64,000 nucleotides of DNA. Source: Roseomonas alba (GTDB lineage Bacteria; Pseudomonadota; Alphaproteobacteria; Acetobacterales; Acetobacteraceae). Made by a program: the position numbers and the translations under genes. Positions within the stretch are counted from its first letter, which is position 1, and each line of letters begins with the position of its first letter. Below the pieces are notes generated by a model that saw nothing but the letters and a program-made list of their open reading frames with translations, made no database searches and was not told where the DNA came from. Shown in pieces: positions 26,870 through 35,517 of this stretch. The stretch is taken from positions 310,001 to 374,000 of the forward strand of contig NZ_JAHYBZ010000006.1 of the NCBI RefSeq assembly GCF_019430885.1. The letters run 5' to 3'.

Positions 26870-28480
26870 ATGACCAAGTTCCGGCGGCTTGCCGCCACCG
26901 TGCTGGGCGCTGCGCTGTTCACTGCAGCCGGCACCGCCGATGCCCAGCAGCCGCGCACCCTGCGCATCGCCATGACAGCGTCCGACGTGCCCACCACCAC
27001 CGGCATGCCGAACAATGGCTTCGAGGGCATGCGCTTCCTCGGCTATCCGATCTTCGAGGCGATGGTGCTGTGGGACCTGTCCGATCCCTCGAAGCCCGCC
27101 GATCTGCGTCCTGGCCTCGCGGAACGCTGGGAGCAGGATCCGAACGATCCCAAGACATGGATCTTCCACCTGCGCCGCGGCGTGACCTTCCATGACGGCA
27201 CGCCGGTCAACGCCGATGCGGTGATCTGGAACTACGACCGCTTCTTCCGCAACGACAGCCCGCAATTCGAACCCGCCGGATCGGGCATCACCCGCGCGCG
27301 CACGCCGATCCTCGAATCCTATCGCAAGATCGACGACTACACCGTCGCGCTGACGACGAACCGCGTCGCCTCCTACTTCCCCTACATGGTGGTCTATCAC
27401 CTGATCGCCTCGCCCCAGGCGTGGGAGAGCGCGGGACGGGACTGGGCGCGCGTCGCCAATGCGCCCGCCGGCACCGGGCCCTTCCGCCTGTCGCGCTTCG
27501 TGCCGCGGCAATCGGCGGAGCTGTCGCGCAATGACAATTACTGGGACACGGCGCGGCGCGCGCGGCTCGACCGCATCCTGCTGCTGCCGATGCCGGAGGC
27601 GAACACCCGCCTGGCCGCCCTGCGGTCCGGCCAGGTCGATTGGATCGAGGTGCCGCCGCCCGACGCCATCCCGTCCCTGCGCGCGGCGGGCTTCACCATC
27701 AGCACCGGCTCCTACCCGCATGTCTGGCCGTGGTTCTTCCAGATGAACGGTGACAACACGCCGTTCAAGGATGTGCGCGTGCGCCAGGGGCTGAACTACT
27801 GCGTCGATCGCGAAGGGCTGGTGCAGTTGCTGAACGGCACGGCGGAACCATCCGTCGGCTGGCTCAAGCCCTCCGACCCCGCCTTCGGCAATCCGCAGAA
27901 CCGCTACCGGCTCGACCCGGCGCGCGGCCGTGCGCTGCTGGCCGAGGCCGGCTTCAACGCCCAGCGCCCGCTGCGCTTCCGGGTCATGATCTCGACCTCG
28001 GGGTCGGGTCAGATGCTGCCGCTGCCGATGAACGAGTTCCTCCAGCAGAACCTCCGCGAGGCCTGCGGCGTCGAAGTCGATTTCGAGGTCACCGACTGGT
28101 CCAACCTGCTGACCGCCACGCGCAGCGCCTGGAACACGCCGGTCGTGGCGAATATCCAGTCGCTGAACCCGTCCTCGCCATCGTCGGATGCCTCGGTGAT
28201 GGCGCGGTACTTCCTGCGTGCCTTCCAGCCGCCCAACGGCTTCAACTGGCCCGGCTTCAGCGACGACCAGTTCGAGGCCGCCTTCAGCGAGCTCGAACAG
28301 GCCCGCGACCCCGCCGCCTACACCCGCGCCTATGCCCGCGCGCATGAGCGGGTGGTGGACAACCCGCCCTGGCTCTTCATCGTGCATGACCTCAATCCGC
28401 GCGCGATGAGCCGGCGGGTGACGGGCTTCGTCCCCGCCCAGTCCTGGTTCACTGACCTGGTGCCGGTGACCCTGCAATAG
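26870..28480 (+). CDS. ABC transporter substrate-binding protein, family 5 (paralogue)
   Basis: 536 residues from the ATG at 26870; the long upstream reading frame runs through repeat A2 and is rejected. The signal peptide MTKFRRLAATVLGAALFTAA ends at ADAQQ. The SBP_bac_5 motif TWIFHLRRGVTFHDGTPVNA is present. The protein matches the preceding receptor along its whole length, for example GQVDWIEVPPPDAIPS and HDLNPRAMSRRV in both. The pair may recognise related peptides or opines with one missing permease. A NIPSNAP gene follows 59 bp downstream. Confidence 0.93.
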   Translation: MTKFRRLAATVLGAALFTAAGTADAQQPRTLRIAMTASDVPTTTGMPNNGFEGMRFLGYPIFEAMVLWDLSDPSKPADLRPGLAERWEQDPNDPKTWIFHLRRGVTFHDGTPVNADAVIWNYDRFFRNDSPQFEPAGSGITRARTPILESYRKIDDYTVALTTNRVASYFPYMVVYHLIASPQAWESAGRDWARVANAPAGTGPFRLSRFVPRQSAELSRNDNYWDTARRARLDRILLLPMPEANTRLAALRSGQVDWIEVPPPDAIPSLRAAGFTISTGSYPHVWPWFFQMNGDNTPFKDVRVRQGLNYCVDREGLVQLLNGTAEPSVGWLKPSDPAFGNPQNRYRLDPARGRALLAEAGFNAQRPLRFRVMISTSGSGQMLPLPMNEFLQQNLREACGVEVDFEVTDWSNLLTATRSAWNTPVVANIQSLNPSSPSSDASVMARYFLRAFQPPNGFNWPGFSDDQFEAAFSELEQARDPAAYTRAYARAHERVVDNPPWLFIVHDLNPRAMSRRVTGFVPAQSWFTDLVPVTLQ

Positions 28481-28539
28481 CTTCCCCGGGCGCGCGCGGC
28501 GGGACATGCTGCGCGCGCCTTGAACACAGGAAGCACACC

Positions 28540-28866
28540 ATGATCGTCGATCTGCGCATCTACACCTGCCTGCCCAACCGCGTCGCGGAGTTCGTCGAGC
28601 TCTACGAGAAGATGGGCTGGCCCCTGCAGCAGAAGCACCTCGGCAACTGCGTCGGCTGGTACACGACGATCGAGGGCGAGCTGAACACCGTGGTCCATAT
28701 GTGGGGCTACGAGGACCAGGCCGATCGCGAGAAGCGCCGCGCCGCCATGGCCGCCGATCCGGAATGGGGCGCCTACCTCGCCGAGGTCGCGAAGCGCGGG
28801 ATTCTGGTGAAGATGCAGAATCGCATCGTGAAGCCCGCGCCGTTCTTCGCGGCGCTGAAGAAGTAG
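28540..28866 (+). CDS. NIPSNAP family protein
   Basis: 108 residues, the size of one NIPSNAP (dimeric alpha/beta-barrel) domain. MIVDLRIYTCLPNRVAEFVE, GWYTTIEGELNTVVHMWGYE and ADREKRRAAMAADPEWGAYL match the family pattern. Function is unknown; bacterial members often sit beside solute-binding proteins and catabolic genes, as here. A GGAAGCAC ribosome site precedes the ATG. Confidence 0.88.
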   Translation: MIVDLRIYTCLPNRVAEFVELYEKMGWPLQQKHLGNCVGWYTTIEGELNTVVHMWGYEDQADREKRRAAMAADPEWGAYLAEVAKRGILVKMQNRIVKPAPFFAALKK

Positions 28867-28894
28867 GGGCCGCGCCCCTTTCTGGGCTGTGGAA

Positions 28895-29123
28895 CCGAGA
28901 GGGGCCCTGCCCCTCTCGGGCTCACCCCGCCAAAGGCCGAAGGGCCTTTGGAAACCTCAACCTGGCGCCGGGCGCCGCTGTCATGATCGGTGCCGAAGCC
29001 TACTCTTGCGCACCGAGCGCTCTGAGAAGGGGACGAGATGCCTGTGGTGCACAGCACCAGGTGACGGTTTCCAAAGGCCTCGGGCCTTTGGCGGGGTGGC
29101 TTGGAGGGGCGGAGCCCCTCCAA
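28895..29123. repeat. Family A intergenic repeat, copy A3 (reverse orientation)
   Basis: It lies between the convergent NIPSNAP and DMT-permease genes. It begins with an 11-bp hairpin CCGAGAGGGGC/GCCCCTCTCGG (28895-28919). CCAAAGGCC-GAAG-GGCCTTTGG and CCTGGCGCCGGGCGCC follow. The directional core TCTTGCGCACCGAGCGCTCT is the reverse complement of the A2/A6 core, so this copy is inverted. The second CCAAAGGCC hairpin and a terminal 10-bp hairpin TTGGAGGGGC/GCCCCTCCAA (29101-29123) close the element. The end hairpins could terminate both genes. Confidence 0.75.
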
Positions 29124-29145
29124 CCCTCCTGGCGAGATAGTCCCC

Positions 29146-30051
29146 TCACCGCCCCAGCAGCACCAGCACCACCCCGGCGACCACCGTCAGCGCCCCGATG
29201 ACGTCGCTGCGCTTCATCCGCTCCTTCAGGAAGAAGCGGCTGAACAGAAGGGTGAACAGGATCTCCACCTGTCCCACCGCGCGCACCAACGCGACGGGGG
29301 CATAGGCGAAGCCGGTGAACCAGCAGGCCGACCCCAGCGCGGACAGCGTCCCGACCTGCGCGGAGGACCGCCATGTCGAGAAAAGCTGCGGGATGGACCG
29401 CCGCTCCGTCGCGACCAGCCAGCCGCCCTGCATCAGCGTCTGGAGCATGTTGATCACCACCAGCGTCTCCAGCGCCCGCAGCGTCGGGTCCGGCCCGTCC
29501 AGCGACTGCGTCGCCGCGCGGATGGCCAGCGCGCAGAGCGCGAAGGCAAAGCCCGCGCCAAGGCCATAGATCGCGGAGGGCTGCATGGTCGCCGCGATCA
29601 CCTCCCGCCACGACGACACGCGACCTGCAAGCGACAGGTACAGCGTCCCGCTGACCGACACGGCGATGCCGAGCCATGCCAGCGGTGCGAAGGACTCCCC
29701 CAGGAAGATCAGCGCGATGAAGGCCGCCTGCACCGCCTCGGTCTTGGAGTAGGCGGTACCGACCGCGAAGCCGCGATGGCCGAAGGACATGATGAGCAGG
29801 TTGGTGCCGAGGATCTGCCCGAGCCCCCCCAGCGCCGCATAGACCAGATAGAGCCAGGAGATCGTCGAGAGCTGCCCACCGACGAAGGTGAGATACAGCG
29901 TGACCAGCAGCACCCCGACCGGCACGCCATAGAGATAGCGAACGACGGCCGCCGCATTGACGCTGAGCTGCCCGCGCAGCTTCTGCTGCAAGGCGGTCCG
30001 CCAGGTCTGGAACAGGCCGGCGCACAGCGTCGCCGCAACCCAGATGGGCAT
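29146..30051 (-). CDS. DMT superfamily (EamA-type) membrane transporter
   Basis: 301 residues with ten predicted membrane helices in two repeated halves, the EamA drug/metabolite transporter layout (FAVGTAYSKTEAVQAAFIAL in half one; AYAPVALVRAVGQVEILFTL in half two). The ATG at 30051 overlaps the stop of the upstream enolase-superfamily gene (TGATG), so translation is coupled. It probably moves a substrate or product of that enzyme; direction and substrate are not visible from sequence. Confidence 0.88.
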   Translation of the reverse strand: MPIWVAATLCAGLFQTWRTALQQKLRGQLSVNAAAVVRYLYGVPVGVLLVTLYLTFVGGQLSTISWLYLVYAALGGLGQILGTNLLIMSFGHRGFAVGTAYSKTEAVQAAFIALIFLGESFAPLAWLGIAVSVSGTLYLSLAGRVSSWREVIAATMQPSAIYGLGAGFAFALCALAIRAATQSLDGPDPTLRALETLVVINMLQTLMQGGWLVATERRSIPQLFSTWRSSAQVGTLSALGSACWFTGFAYAPVALVRAVGQVEILFTLLFSRFFLKERMKRSDVIGALTVVAGVVLVLLGR

Positions 30052-31202
30052 CAGCCGAGCCTCGGATCCAGCCAGGGCCTCGGCATGGGTTGCCAGGGTG
30101 TCAGCCGCGCCCCGGCTTCCTCCAGCGCGGAACCGAGGCCCGGCGTGGCGGACAGCGTGGCCGTGCCGCGCGCGAAGCGCAGATCGTGTCCGGTGACGAG
30201 GGTGAAGAAGCGATCCGTCTCGCCGAACTGCACTTCCAGCGGCAGCAGGTTCGGCAGCGTCGCGCAGAGATGCACCGAATGCGCGTGGCACACCGGCCCG
30301 GTCGGGTTGTGGGGCGCGATCTCGATGCCGGCGGTCTGCGCCAGGGCGGCGATGCGGCGAATCTCCTCATGCCCGCCGGCGTATTTGATGTCGGGCATCA
30401 GCACGTCGTAGCAGCCGGCCTCGATGATGGTGCGATAGGCGCCGATGCCGGCGAGCGTCTCCGCGCCCGCGAGCCGCATGCCGCGATCATGCGCCATGGA
30501 CCGGATGCGGCGGATGGCAGCATGGTTCGCTTCCGCGACTGGGCATTCCAGCCAGAACAGCGCGTATTCCGCGACATCCTGCACCAACCGCGCCGCCCCG
30601 CCGGGGGAAAAGCGCCAATGCGCATCGACCATGATGTCGGTGTCGCGCCCCACCGCGCCGCGTACCGCCGCGATGCGCGCGAGGCCCTGCTCATAGGCCG
30701 CGCGCTGCGATGCATCGGCGGCGTCCTCCCACACCAGTGGCTCGAAGGGCGCGAGCTTCACGGCGCGGAAGCCGTCCTTCACCGCGCGCGTCGCCGCGGC
30801 GGCGAAGCCCTCCGGCGTGCGCGGATTGGCCCCCCGATTGATGTTCGCATAGAGCGGCACCGCATCACGCAGCGCACCGCCGAGCAGCGCATGGATCGGC
30901 TGCCCCGCGGCCTGGCCGGCGAGATCCCACAGGGCCTGTTCGAAGGCCGAGAGCACCGCATGCGCGACGAGCCCGCCCGGCGCATGCGGGATCAGCCGCG
31001 CGATGCGGTTGCGGTTCGCCGCATCCTCGCCGGTCACATTGGCCGCGAGCCGCGCGACCTCCGCCTCCAGCAGCGCTTCCTGATTGGCCAGCGTGCATTC
31101 GCCGAGGCCGCAGCGTCCGTCCTCCGTGCGCACCAGCAGGAAGGACCAGTTGGTCTTCGGCGTGACATTGACGCCCAGATACTCGACGGCGGTGATCCGC
31201 AT
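30051..31202 (-). CDS. Mandelate racemase/muconate lactonizing (enolase superfamily) enzyme
   Basis: 383 residues from the ATG at 31202. Enolase-superfamily residues are in place: VKLAPF (Lys149), metal ligands Asp193 (MVDAHW), Glu219 (WLECP) and Glu248 (AGAETL), and the catalytic His298 in PHNPTGP. The PHNPTGPV motif is characteristic of sugar-acid dehydratases such as galactonate dehydratase. It probably dehydrates or epimerises an aldonate. It lies in a three-gene unit: Bug receptor (2-bp gap), this enzyme, then a DMT permease (1-bp overlap), which suggests uptake and catabolism of an organic acid. Confidence 0.88.
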   Translation of the reverse strand: MRITAVEYLGVNVTPKTNWSFLLVRTEDGRCGLGECTLANQEALLEAEVARLAANVTGEDAANRNRIARLIPHAPGGLVAHAVLSAFEQALWDLAGQAAGQPIHALLGGALRDAVPLYANINRGANPRTPEGFAAAATRAVKDGFRAVKLAPFEPLVWEDAADASQRAAYEQGLARIAAVRGAVGRDTDIMVDAHWRFSPGGAARLVQDVAEYALFWLECPVAEANHAAIRRIRSMAHDRGMRLAGAETLAGIGAYRTIIEAGCYDVLMPDIKYAGGHEEIRRIAALAQTAGIEIAPHNPTGPVCHAHSVHLCATLPNLLPLEVQFGETDRFFTLVTGHDLRFARGTATLSATPGLGSALEEAGARLTPWQPMPRPWLDPRLG

Positions 31203-31204
31203 GC

Positions 31205-32173
31205 TCAATGCGCCTCGATATTCGCGGCCTCGGCGAGGCGCTTCCATTTCGCGATGTCCGCCTCGATCCGCGCCTGGAACTCGGCCGGGGTCGAGGCGAC
31301 ATAGGTGCCGCCCAGCAGCCGCACGCGGTCCTGCAGCGTAGCGTTGTCGCGCAGCGCGACGAGCGTTTCCCACAGCTTCTGGCGGATCGCCTCGGGCGTG
31401 CCTTTGGGGGCGAGGATGCCGTTCCAGGCGACCGTCTCGAAGCCCGGCAGCCCACTTTCGCTGACGGTCGGCACCTCGGGCAGGTCGGGATGGCGTTGCA
31501 GCGTGCTCACGGCCAGCAGCTTCATCTCGCCGCGGGCGATGTAGGGCATCACGTTCACCAGGTTCGCGAAGGCGACCGGCGCCTCGCCCGAGATCACCGC
31601 TTGGGCGAGCTGCGGCGTACCGCGATAGGGCACGTGCTGGATGTCGAGCCCCGCCTGGTTCTTGAACAGCTCCATCGACATGTGGGCGGACGACCCGACC
31701 CCTCCGGAGGCGTAGTTCAACTGCCCCGGCCGCGCCTTGATGGCCGCGATCAGCCCGGCGACGTCGCTGACCGGCAGCACCTGCGTGTTCACCACCAGAG
31801 CATTCGGCCCCACCACCAGCAGGGCGACGGGGTCGAAGGCATTGGTCAGGTCATAGGGCAGGTCGCGGTAGATCGCCGCGTTGATACCGTTCGACCCGGC
31901 ATTGCCGAGCAGGAAATTGGTGCCATCGGGCGCGGCGCGGAAGGCGGCCTCGACCCCGATGCGCCCGCCGGCGCCGCCGCGGTTATCCGGCACGAAGGGC
32001 TGGCCAAGGGCGGCCTCCAGCAGCGGGGCGATCAGCCGCGCGGTGGTGTCGTTGCCGCTGCCCGGCGCATCGGGAAGTATCAGGCGCACCGGCCGGGTCG
32101 GCCAGGGCGCCTGAGCGAAGGCCGGCGCGGCGCAGGCTGCGGCTGCCGCGATCAGGATTCGGCGATGAAACAT
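31205..32173 (-). CDS. Tripartite tricarboxylate transporter substrate-binding protein (Bug family)
   Basis: 322 residues with a signal peptide (MFHRRILIAAAAACAAPAFA). Bug hallmarks are WPTRPVRLILPDAPGSGNDT near the mature N-terminus, NRGGAGGRIGVEAA, and the second-lobe motif QLNYASGGVGSSAHMSMELF. These periplasmic receptors bind carboxylates for TctAB permeases, which are not in the window. It is the first gene of the receptor-enzyme-permease unit. Confidence 0.93.
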   Translation of the reverse strand: MFHRRILIAAAAACAAPAFAQAPWPTRPVRLILPDAPGSGNDTTARLIAPLLEAALGQPFVPDNRGGAGGRIGVEAAFRAAPDGTNFLLGNAGSNGINAAIYRDLPYDLTNAFDPVALLVVGPNALVVNTQVLPVSDVAGLIAAIKARPGQLNYASGGVGSSAHMSMELFKNQAGLDIQHVPYRGTPQLAQAVISGEAPVAFANLVNVMPYIARGEMKLLAVSTLQRHPDLPEVPTVSESGLPGFETVAWNGILAPKGTPEAIRQKLWETLVALRDNATLQDRVRLLGGTYVASTPAEFQARIEADIAKWKRLAEAANIEAH

Positions 32174-32345
32174 GGCGGTGGTCCTCCCGGGACGCGCGCA
32201 GCCTGACCCGAAGCCGGCCGCGCATCAACGCCGTGCGCCGCCCCGGTCCCGCGTCTGGTCCGTCATGCCTGCCATGCGGGATTGTGCGGACGGCACTAGG
32301 GCAGGCCGGCCGCACATCCCTCGTGATCGGGCTCCGCTCGGGACG

Positions 32346-32373
32346 CCGGCATCGGGCGCAGTCCCGATGCCGG
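32346..32373. other. 11-bp hairpin adjoining repeat B3
   Basis: CCGGCATCGGG and CCCGATGCCGG form a perfect 11-bp stem around CGCAGT. It abuts the left end of repeat B3 between two Bug genes, both on the minus strand. It is suited to stopping transcription of the upstream Bug gene, but lacks a T-run. Confidence 0.45.
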
Positions 32374-32521
32374 GCTCTCAGAGACCGTTTGGACATGCGC
32401 CGATCGGCGCATGTCCATGTCCGGCGCCGGCCCGCACCCGGCCACCCAATTCAGCATACTGTCGTTGAGTGGCCGGGTGGGGGTGCGGGCCGGCGCCGGA
32501 CTTTTCAAACGGTCTCTCAGG
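32374..32521. repeat. Family B palindromic repeat, copy B3 (reverse orientation, full length)
   Basis: The outer ends CTCAGAGACCGTTTGG and TCAAACGGTCTCTCAG are inverted copies of each other. Inside is a perfect 26-bp palindrome centred on CGCCGATCGGCG (32391-32416). Two long arms CCGGCGCCGGCCCGCACC and GGTGCGGGCCGGCGCCGG follow, around a loop reading CCACTCAACGACAGTATGCT on the minus strand. The loop matches ACCCAACGACA in B1 and B4. This is the most complete copy, a 148-bp nested inverted repeat that resembles a MITE or a large REP-type element. Confidence 0.75.
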
Positions 32522-32529
32522 GCAGGCTC

Positions 32530-33516
32530 TCAGCCGGCGTCCAGCAGAAGGCCTTCCTTGCGCACGACCTCGGCCCATTTCGCGGTCTCGGCACGGACAA
32601 AGGCGGCGAAGACTTCCGCATCGCCCGGCATAGGCATGCCGCCGAGTTCGGTGAAGCGCTGCTGCGTCTCAGGCAGGGCGAGCATCGCCATGACCTCGGC
32701 ATTCAGGCTTGCCACCGCCGCCGGCGGCAGGCCGGCGGGGCCGAACAGGCCGAACCAGGTGTTCACCTCGTAATTGGCGAGTTCCGGCATGGTCTCACGC
32801 ATCGCGGGCACATCCGGCAGCAGCGGGTGGCGCTCCGCGCTGGTGACGGCGAGCGCGCGGAGGCGGCCGGCCTGGATGTGCCCGATGATGCCGGTGAGGT
32901 TGTCGATCAGGAAAGTCACATTGCCGGCCAGGATGTCGAGCTGCGCGGGCGCCGAACCGCGATGTGGCACGTGGATGGCCTGCGCATGCAGCATCTGGAG
33001 CATCAGCAGCGGCGAGAGATGCGTCGATTGCCCCACGCCGGTCGAGGCATAGGGGATCTCGCCCGGCCGGGCGCGCAGCATGGCGGCAAGCTCGGCGACG
33101 CTGCGTGCCTCGACCGCGGGGTTCACCACCAGGACGTTGGGCCCCCGGATGGTGCCGGCGATGGGCACGATCTGGTCCGCCCGATAGGGCAGGTTGCGGA
33201 ACAGCGAATACCCGATCGCCTGCGGCCCGATATTGCCGAGCAGCAGCGTCGTCCCGTCCGGCCGGGAGCGCACGACTTCCAGCGTGCCGATGGTGCCGCC
33301 CGCGCCGGTGCGGTTCTCGACCACCACCGGAGCGCCGTTCCAGCGCGCCTGCAGGAATTGCGCGACGAGCCGCCCCATGATGTCGGTGGTCCCGCCGGCT
33401 GCGGCGGGAACGACGATGCGCACCGGCCCGGATGGACGCCAAGCCTGCGCCCGGGCCGCGACGGGCAGCGCGAGCAGCGGTGCGGCAAGCGCCGCACGGC
33501 GGGTGATCCTGACCAT
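32530..33516 (-). CDS. Tripartite tricarboxylate transporter substrate-binding protein (Bug family)
   Basis: 328 residues. An Arg-rich signal peptide (MVRITRRAALAAPLLALPVA, ending ARA) is followed by RIVVPAAAGGTTDIMGRLVA, NRTGAGGTIGTLEVVRSRPD and IPYASTGVGQSTHLSPLLML, the Bug motifs. It is closely similar to the next upstream gene (RIIVPAAPGGTTDIMARLLG there). No TctA or TctB gene is nearby. A terminator separates the two receptor genes. Confidence 0.93.
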   Translation of the reverse strand: MVRITRRAALAAPLLALPVAARAQAWRPSGPVRIVVPAAAGGTTDIMGRLVAQFLQARWNGAPVVVENRTGAGGTIGTLEVVRSRPDGTTLLLGNIGPQAIGYSLFRNLPYRADQIVPIAGTIRGPNVLVVNPAVEARSVAELAAMLRARPGEIPYASTGVGQSTHLSPLLMLQMLHAQAIHVPHRGSAPAQLDILAGNVTFLIDNLTGIIGHIQAGRLRALAVTSAERHPLLPDVPAMRETMPELANYEVNTWFGLFGPAGLPPAAVASLNAEVMAMLALPETQQRFTELGGMPMPGDAEVFAAFVRAETAKWAEVVRKEGLLLDAG

Positions 33517-33635
33517 TCCTGTCCTCCCTTGGATCTGCGTCCTTGGAGGAGAGCATGGCCTGCCGCGGCACGCCGCGAAAGCCCATCCCCCTGATGGGCC
33601 GTACCGTGCCGCCCGCGCGCCTCGGTGACAGTCAG

Positions 33636-33674
33636 AAAAAGGAGGGGGCGCGGGGGAGTTCCCTCCCCCGCCCC
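33636..33674 (-). terminator. Rho-independent terminator of the upstream Bug gene
   Basis: On the minus strand a GGGGCGGGGGAG/CTCCCCCGCGCCCC stem (12 bp with one bulged base) around a 4-nt loop is followed by CCTCCTTTTT. It lies 8 bp after the stop codon of the 33682-34662 gene. This is the clearest classical terminator in the window. Confidence 0.75.
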
Positions 33675-33681
33675 TTTCCCT

Positions 33682-34662
33682 TCAGGTCGCGTCCATCTGC
33701 AGCCCTTCGCGCCGGATGACCACGCCCCATTTCTGGATCTCGCTGCGCACGAAGTTCGCGAAATCCTCCGGCGAACCGGGCGCGGGCACGCCGCCCATCT
33801 GGGCGAAGCGGGTGCGCGTCTCGGGCAGGCCGAGCATGGTCTGAACCTCGGCATTCACGCCATTGACCGCGTCGGCCGGCACGCCCGTCGGCATGAACAG
33901 CCCGAACCAGGTCGAGACGTCATAGGGCGCGAGCGCGGGCATGGTCTCGCGGATCGCGGGCAGGTCGGGCAGTTCCGGGCTGCGGTCGGCGCTGGTCACG
34001 CCGAGGGCACGCAACCGACCAGCGCGGATGTGTTCCATTGAGGAGGTCAGGTTGTCGAAGGCGAACTGCACATTGCCGCCGACAAGGTCGATCAGCATCG
34101 GGCCGGCGCCCCGGAAATGCACCGCCTCGGCCTTGGTCTCGGTGAGCTGGGTGAACCACACGGCGGACAGGTGCGGCGACTGCCCGAGGCCCGAAGTGCC
34201 ATAGGCGGCGCGCCCGTCCTCCCGCTTCAGCCAGGCGACGAATTCCGGCACGGTCTGCGCGGGCACCGAGGGATTGACCACCAGCACGTTCGGCCCGCGG
34301 ATGACATTGGCCACGGCGACCAGGCTGTCCGGCCGGTATTGCAGGTTGCGGAACAGTGAATAGGCAATGGCCTGCGGGCCGATATTGCCCATCAGCATGG
34401 TGCGGCCGTCGGGCGTGGCGCGGACCGCTTCCATGGTGCCGATGGTGCCGCCGGCGCCGGAGCGGTTGTCCACCACCACCGGCGTGCCCCAGCGCGATTG
34501 CAGGTATTGGCCGAGCAGGCGTGCCATGATGTCGGTGGTACCGCCGGGGGCCGCCGGCACGATGATGCGGACAGGCTGGCCGGGCCGCCAGGTCTCGGCA
34601 ATGGCGGCGGTAGGCAGCAGGGCGGGCAGGCTCAGCGCGGCGCGGCGCGACAGGCGGATCAT
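33682..34662 (-). CDS. Tripartite tricarboxylate transporter substrate-binding protein (Bug family)
   Basis: 326 residues from the ATG at 34662; an upstream Met would add a charged stretch before the signal peptide. The signal peptide MIRLSRRAALSLPALLPTAA ends at AIAE. Bug motifs RIIVPAAPGGTTDIMARLLG, NRSGAGGTIGTMEAVRATPD and AYGTSGLGQSPHLSAVWF are present. It is a paralogue of the neighbouring receptor, about 150 bp downstream. Its start is 53 bp from the methyltransferase stop. Confidence 0.93.
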   Translation of the reverse strand: MIRLSRRAALSLPALLPTAAIAETWRPGQPVRIIVPAAPGGTTDIMARLLGQYLQSRWGTPVVVDNRSGAGGTIGTMEAVRATPDGRTMLMGNIGPQAIAYSLFRNLQYRPDSLVAVANVIRGPNVLVVNPSVPAQTVPEFVAWLKREDGRAAYGTSGLGQSPHLSAVWFTQLTETKAEAVHFRGAGPMLIDLVGGNVQFAFDNLTSSMEHIRAGRLRALGVTSADRSPELPDLPAIRETMPALAPYDVSTWFGLFMPTGVPADAVNGVNAEVQTMLGLPETRTRFAQMGGVPAPGSPEDFANFVRSEIQKWGVVIRREGLQMDAT

Positions 34663-34715
34663 CGGACATTTCCCTTGTGGTCGTGGCGCTCTTATCGCCC
34701 GGCCGCGTCGCTGCG

Positions 34716-35513
34716 TCACGCCCCGCGGCGACCCGTCGCGAGCCGCGCAACAGCAACGAAAGAGCGCGGCCCGTCAGGCCCGCCGCTGAGATAGGCACGC
34801 CGCGCAGCCGCTTCGACACGCGTGCGGCGATCCTCCGGCAGGGCGGCGACGAAAGCGCCGGCGATGCCCTGCCCGCCACTGGCCCAAGGCCCCCACCAAT
34901 CGGCGAAATCCACGAAATCCTGCCGGATCAGGATGTCGCGCTCCGCGACGTCGCGCAGCCCCGCCCCGGTCAGAAGGGCCGCGAGACGCCCCGGCGATCC
35001 CACCGGATCGCCCCAGTAGCGGGCGCGGAAGGCCTCGCCATCGGGTTCCGTCGCGGCGACGGTGTCGGCGAAGGCGCGCAGAAAGGCGAAGCCGCCGACG
35101 AGGTCCCACATCGTCGCGGCCACGAGGCCGCCGGGCTTGGCGACACGCGCCATTTCCGCGACCGCCGCGGCGCGGTCTGGCACGAATTGCAACACGAGCA
35201 GGGAGAGCACGGCATCGAAAGCGCCATCCGGCAGATCGAGCCGCGTGACGTCGCCCGTGGCGAAGCGCGCCCCCGGCACGCGCGCCTGCGCGGCGGCGAC
35301 GAAGGCATCGCTGAGGTCCACTCCGGTAATGCCCGCATCCGGGTCGCGCGCGGCGACGGCGGCCGACAACGCGCCGGTGCCGCATCCCGCATCCAGCACG
35401 GCCGCCGCTGGCGGCAGGGCCAGCGCATCGAGCATCGCCTCGGCCAGGCGCGCGCTCCAGCGCCCCATGCTGCGCTCATAGGCCTCCGCGCTCGTCGCGA
35501 CATAGCCCGCCAT
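34716..35513 (-). CDS. Class I SAM-dependent methyltransferase
   Basis: 265 residues from the ATG at 35513. Motif I VLDAGCGTGALSAAVA binds SAM, with GVDLSDAF and FDAVLSLLVLQF (motifs II and post-II) and RVAKPGGLVAATMWD (motif III) following in order. The substrate cannot be named. It starts 4 bp after the stop of the ATC-hydrolase-like gene, so the two are probably co-transcribed. Confidence 0.88.
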   Translation of the reverse strand: MAGYVATSAEAYERSMGRWSARLAEAMLDALALPPAAAVLDAGCGTGALSAAVAARDPDAGITGVDLSDAFVAAAQARVPGARFATGDVTRLDLPDGAFDAVLSLLVLQFVPDRAAAVAEMARVAKPGGLVAATMWDLVGGFAFLRAFADTVAATEPDGEAFRARYWGDPVGSPGRLAALLTGAGLRDVAERDILIRQDFVDFADWWGPWASGGQGIAGAFVAALPEDRRTRVEAAARRAYLSGGPDGPRSFVAVARLATGRRGA

Positions 35514-35517
35514 GCGG

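Noticed and set aside
24154..27030. Minus-strand open frame of 958 codons across the peptide-receptor genes
   Set aside because: It spans genes with strong receptor motifs and repeat A2, and has Arg/His-rich shadow composition.
26480..29130. Possible CRISPR-like array because CCAAAGGCC units recur
   Set aside because: The units are inverted pairs two per element, not direct repeats with regular spacers, and no cas genes are present.
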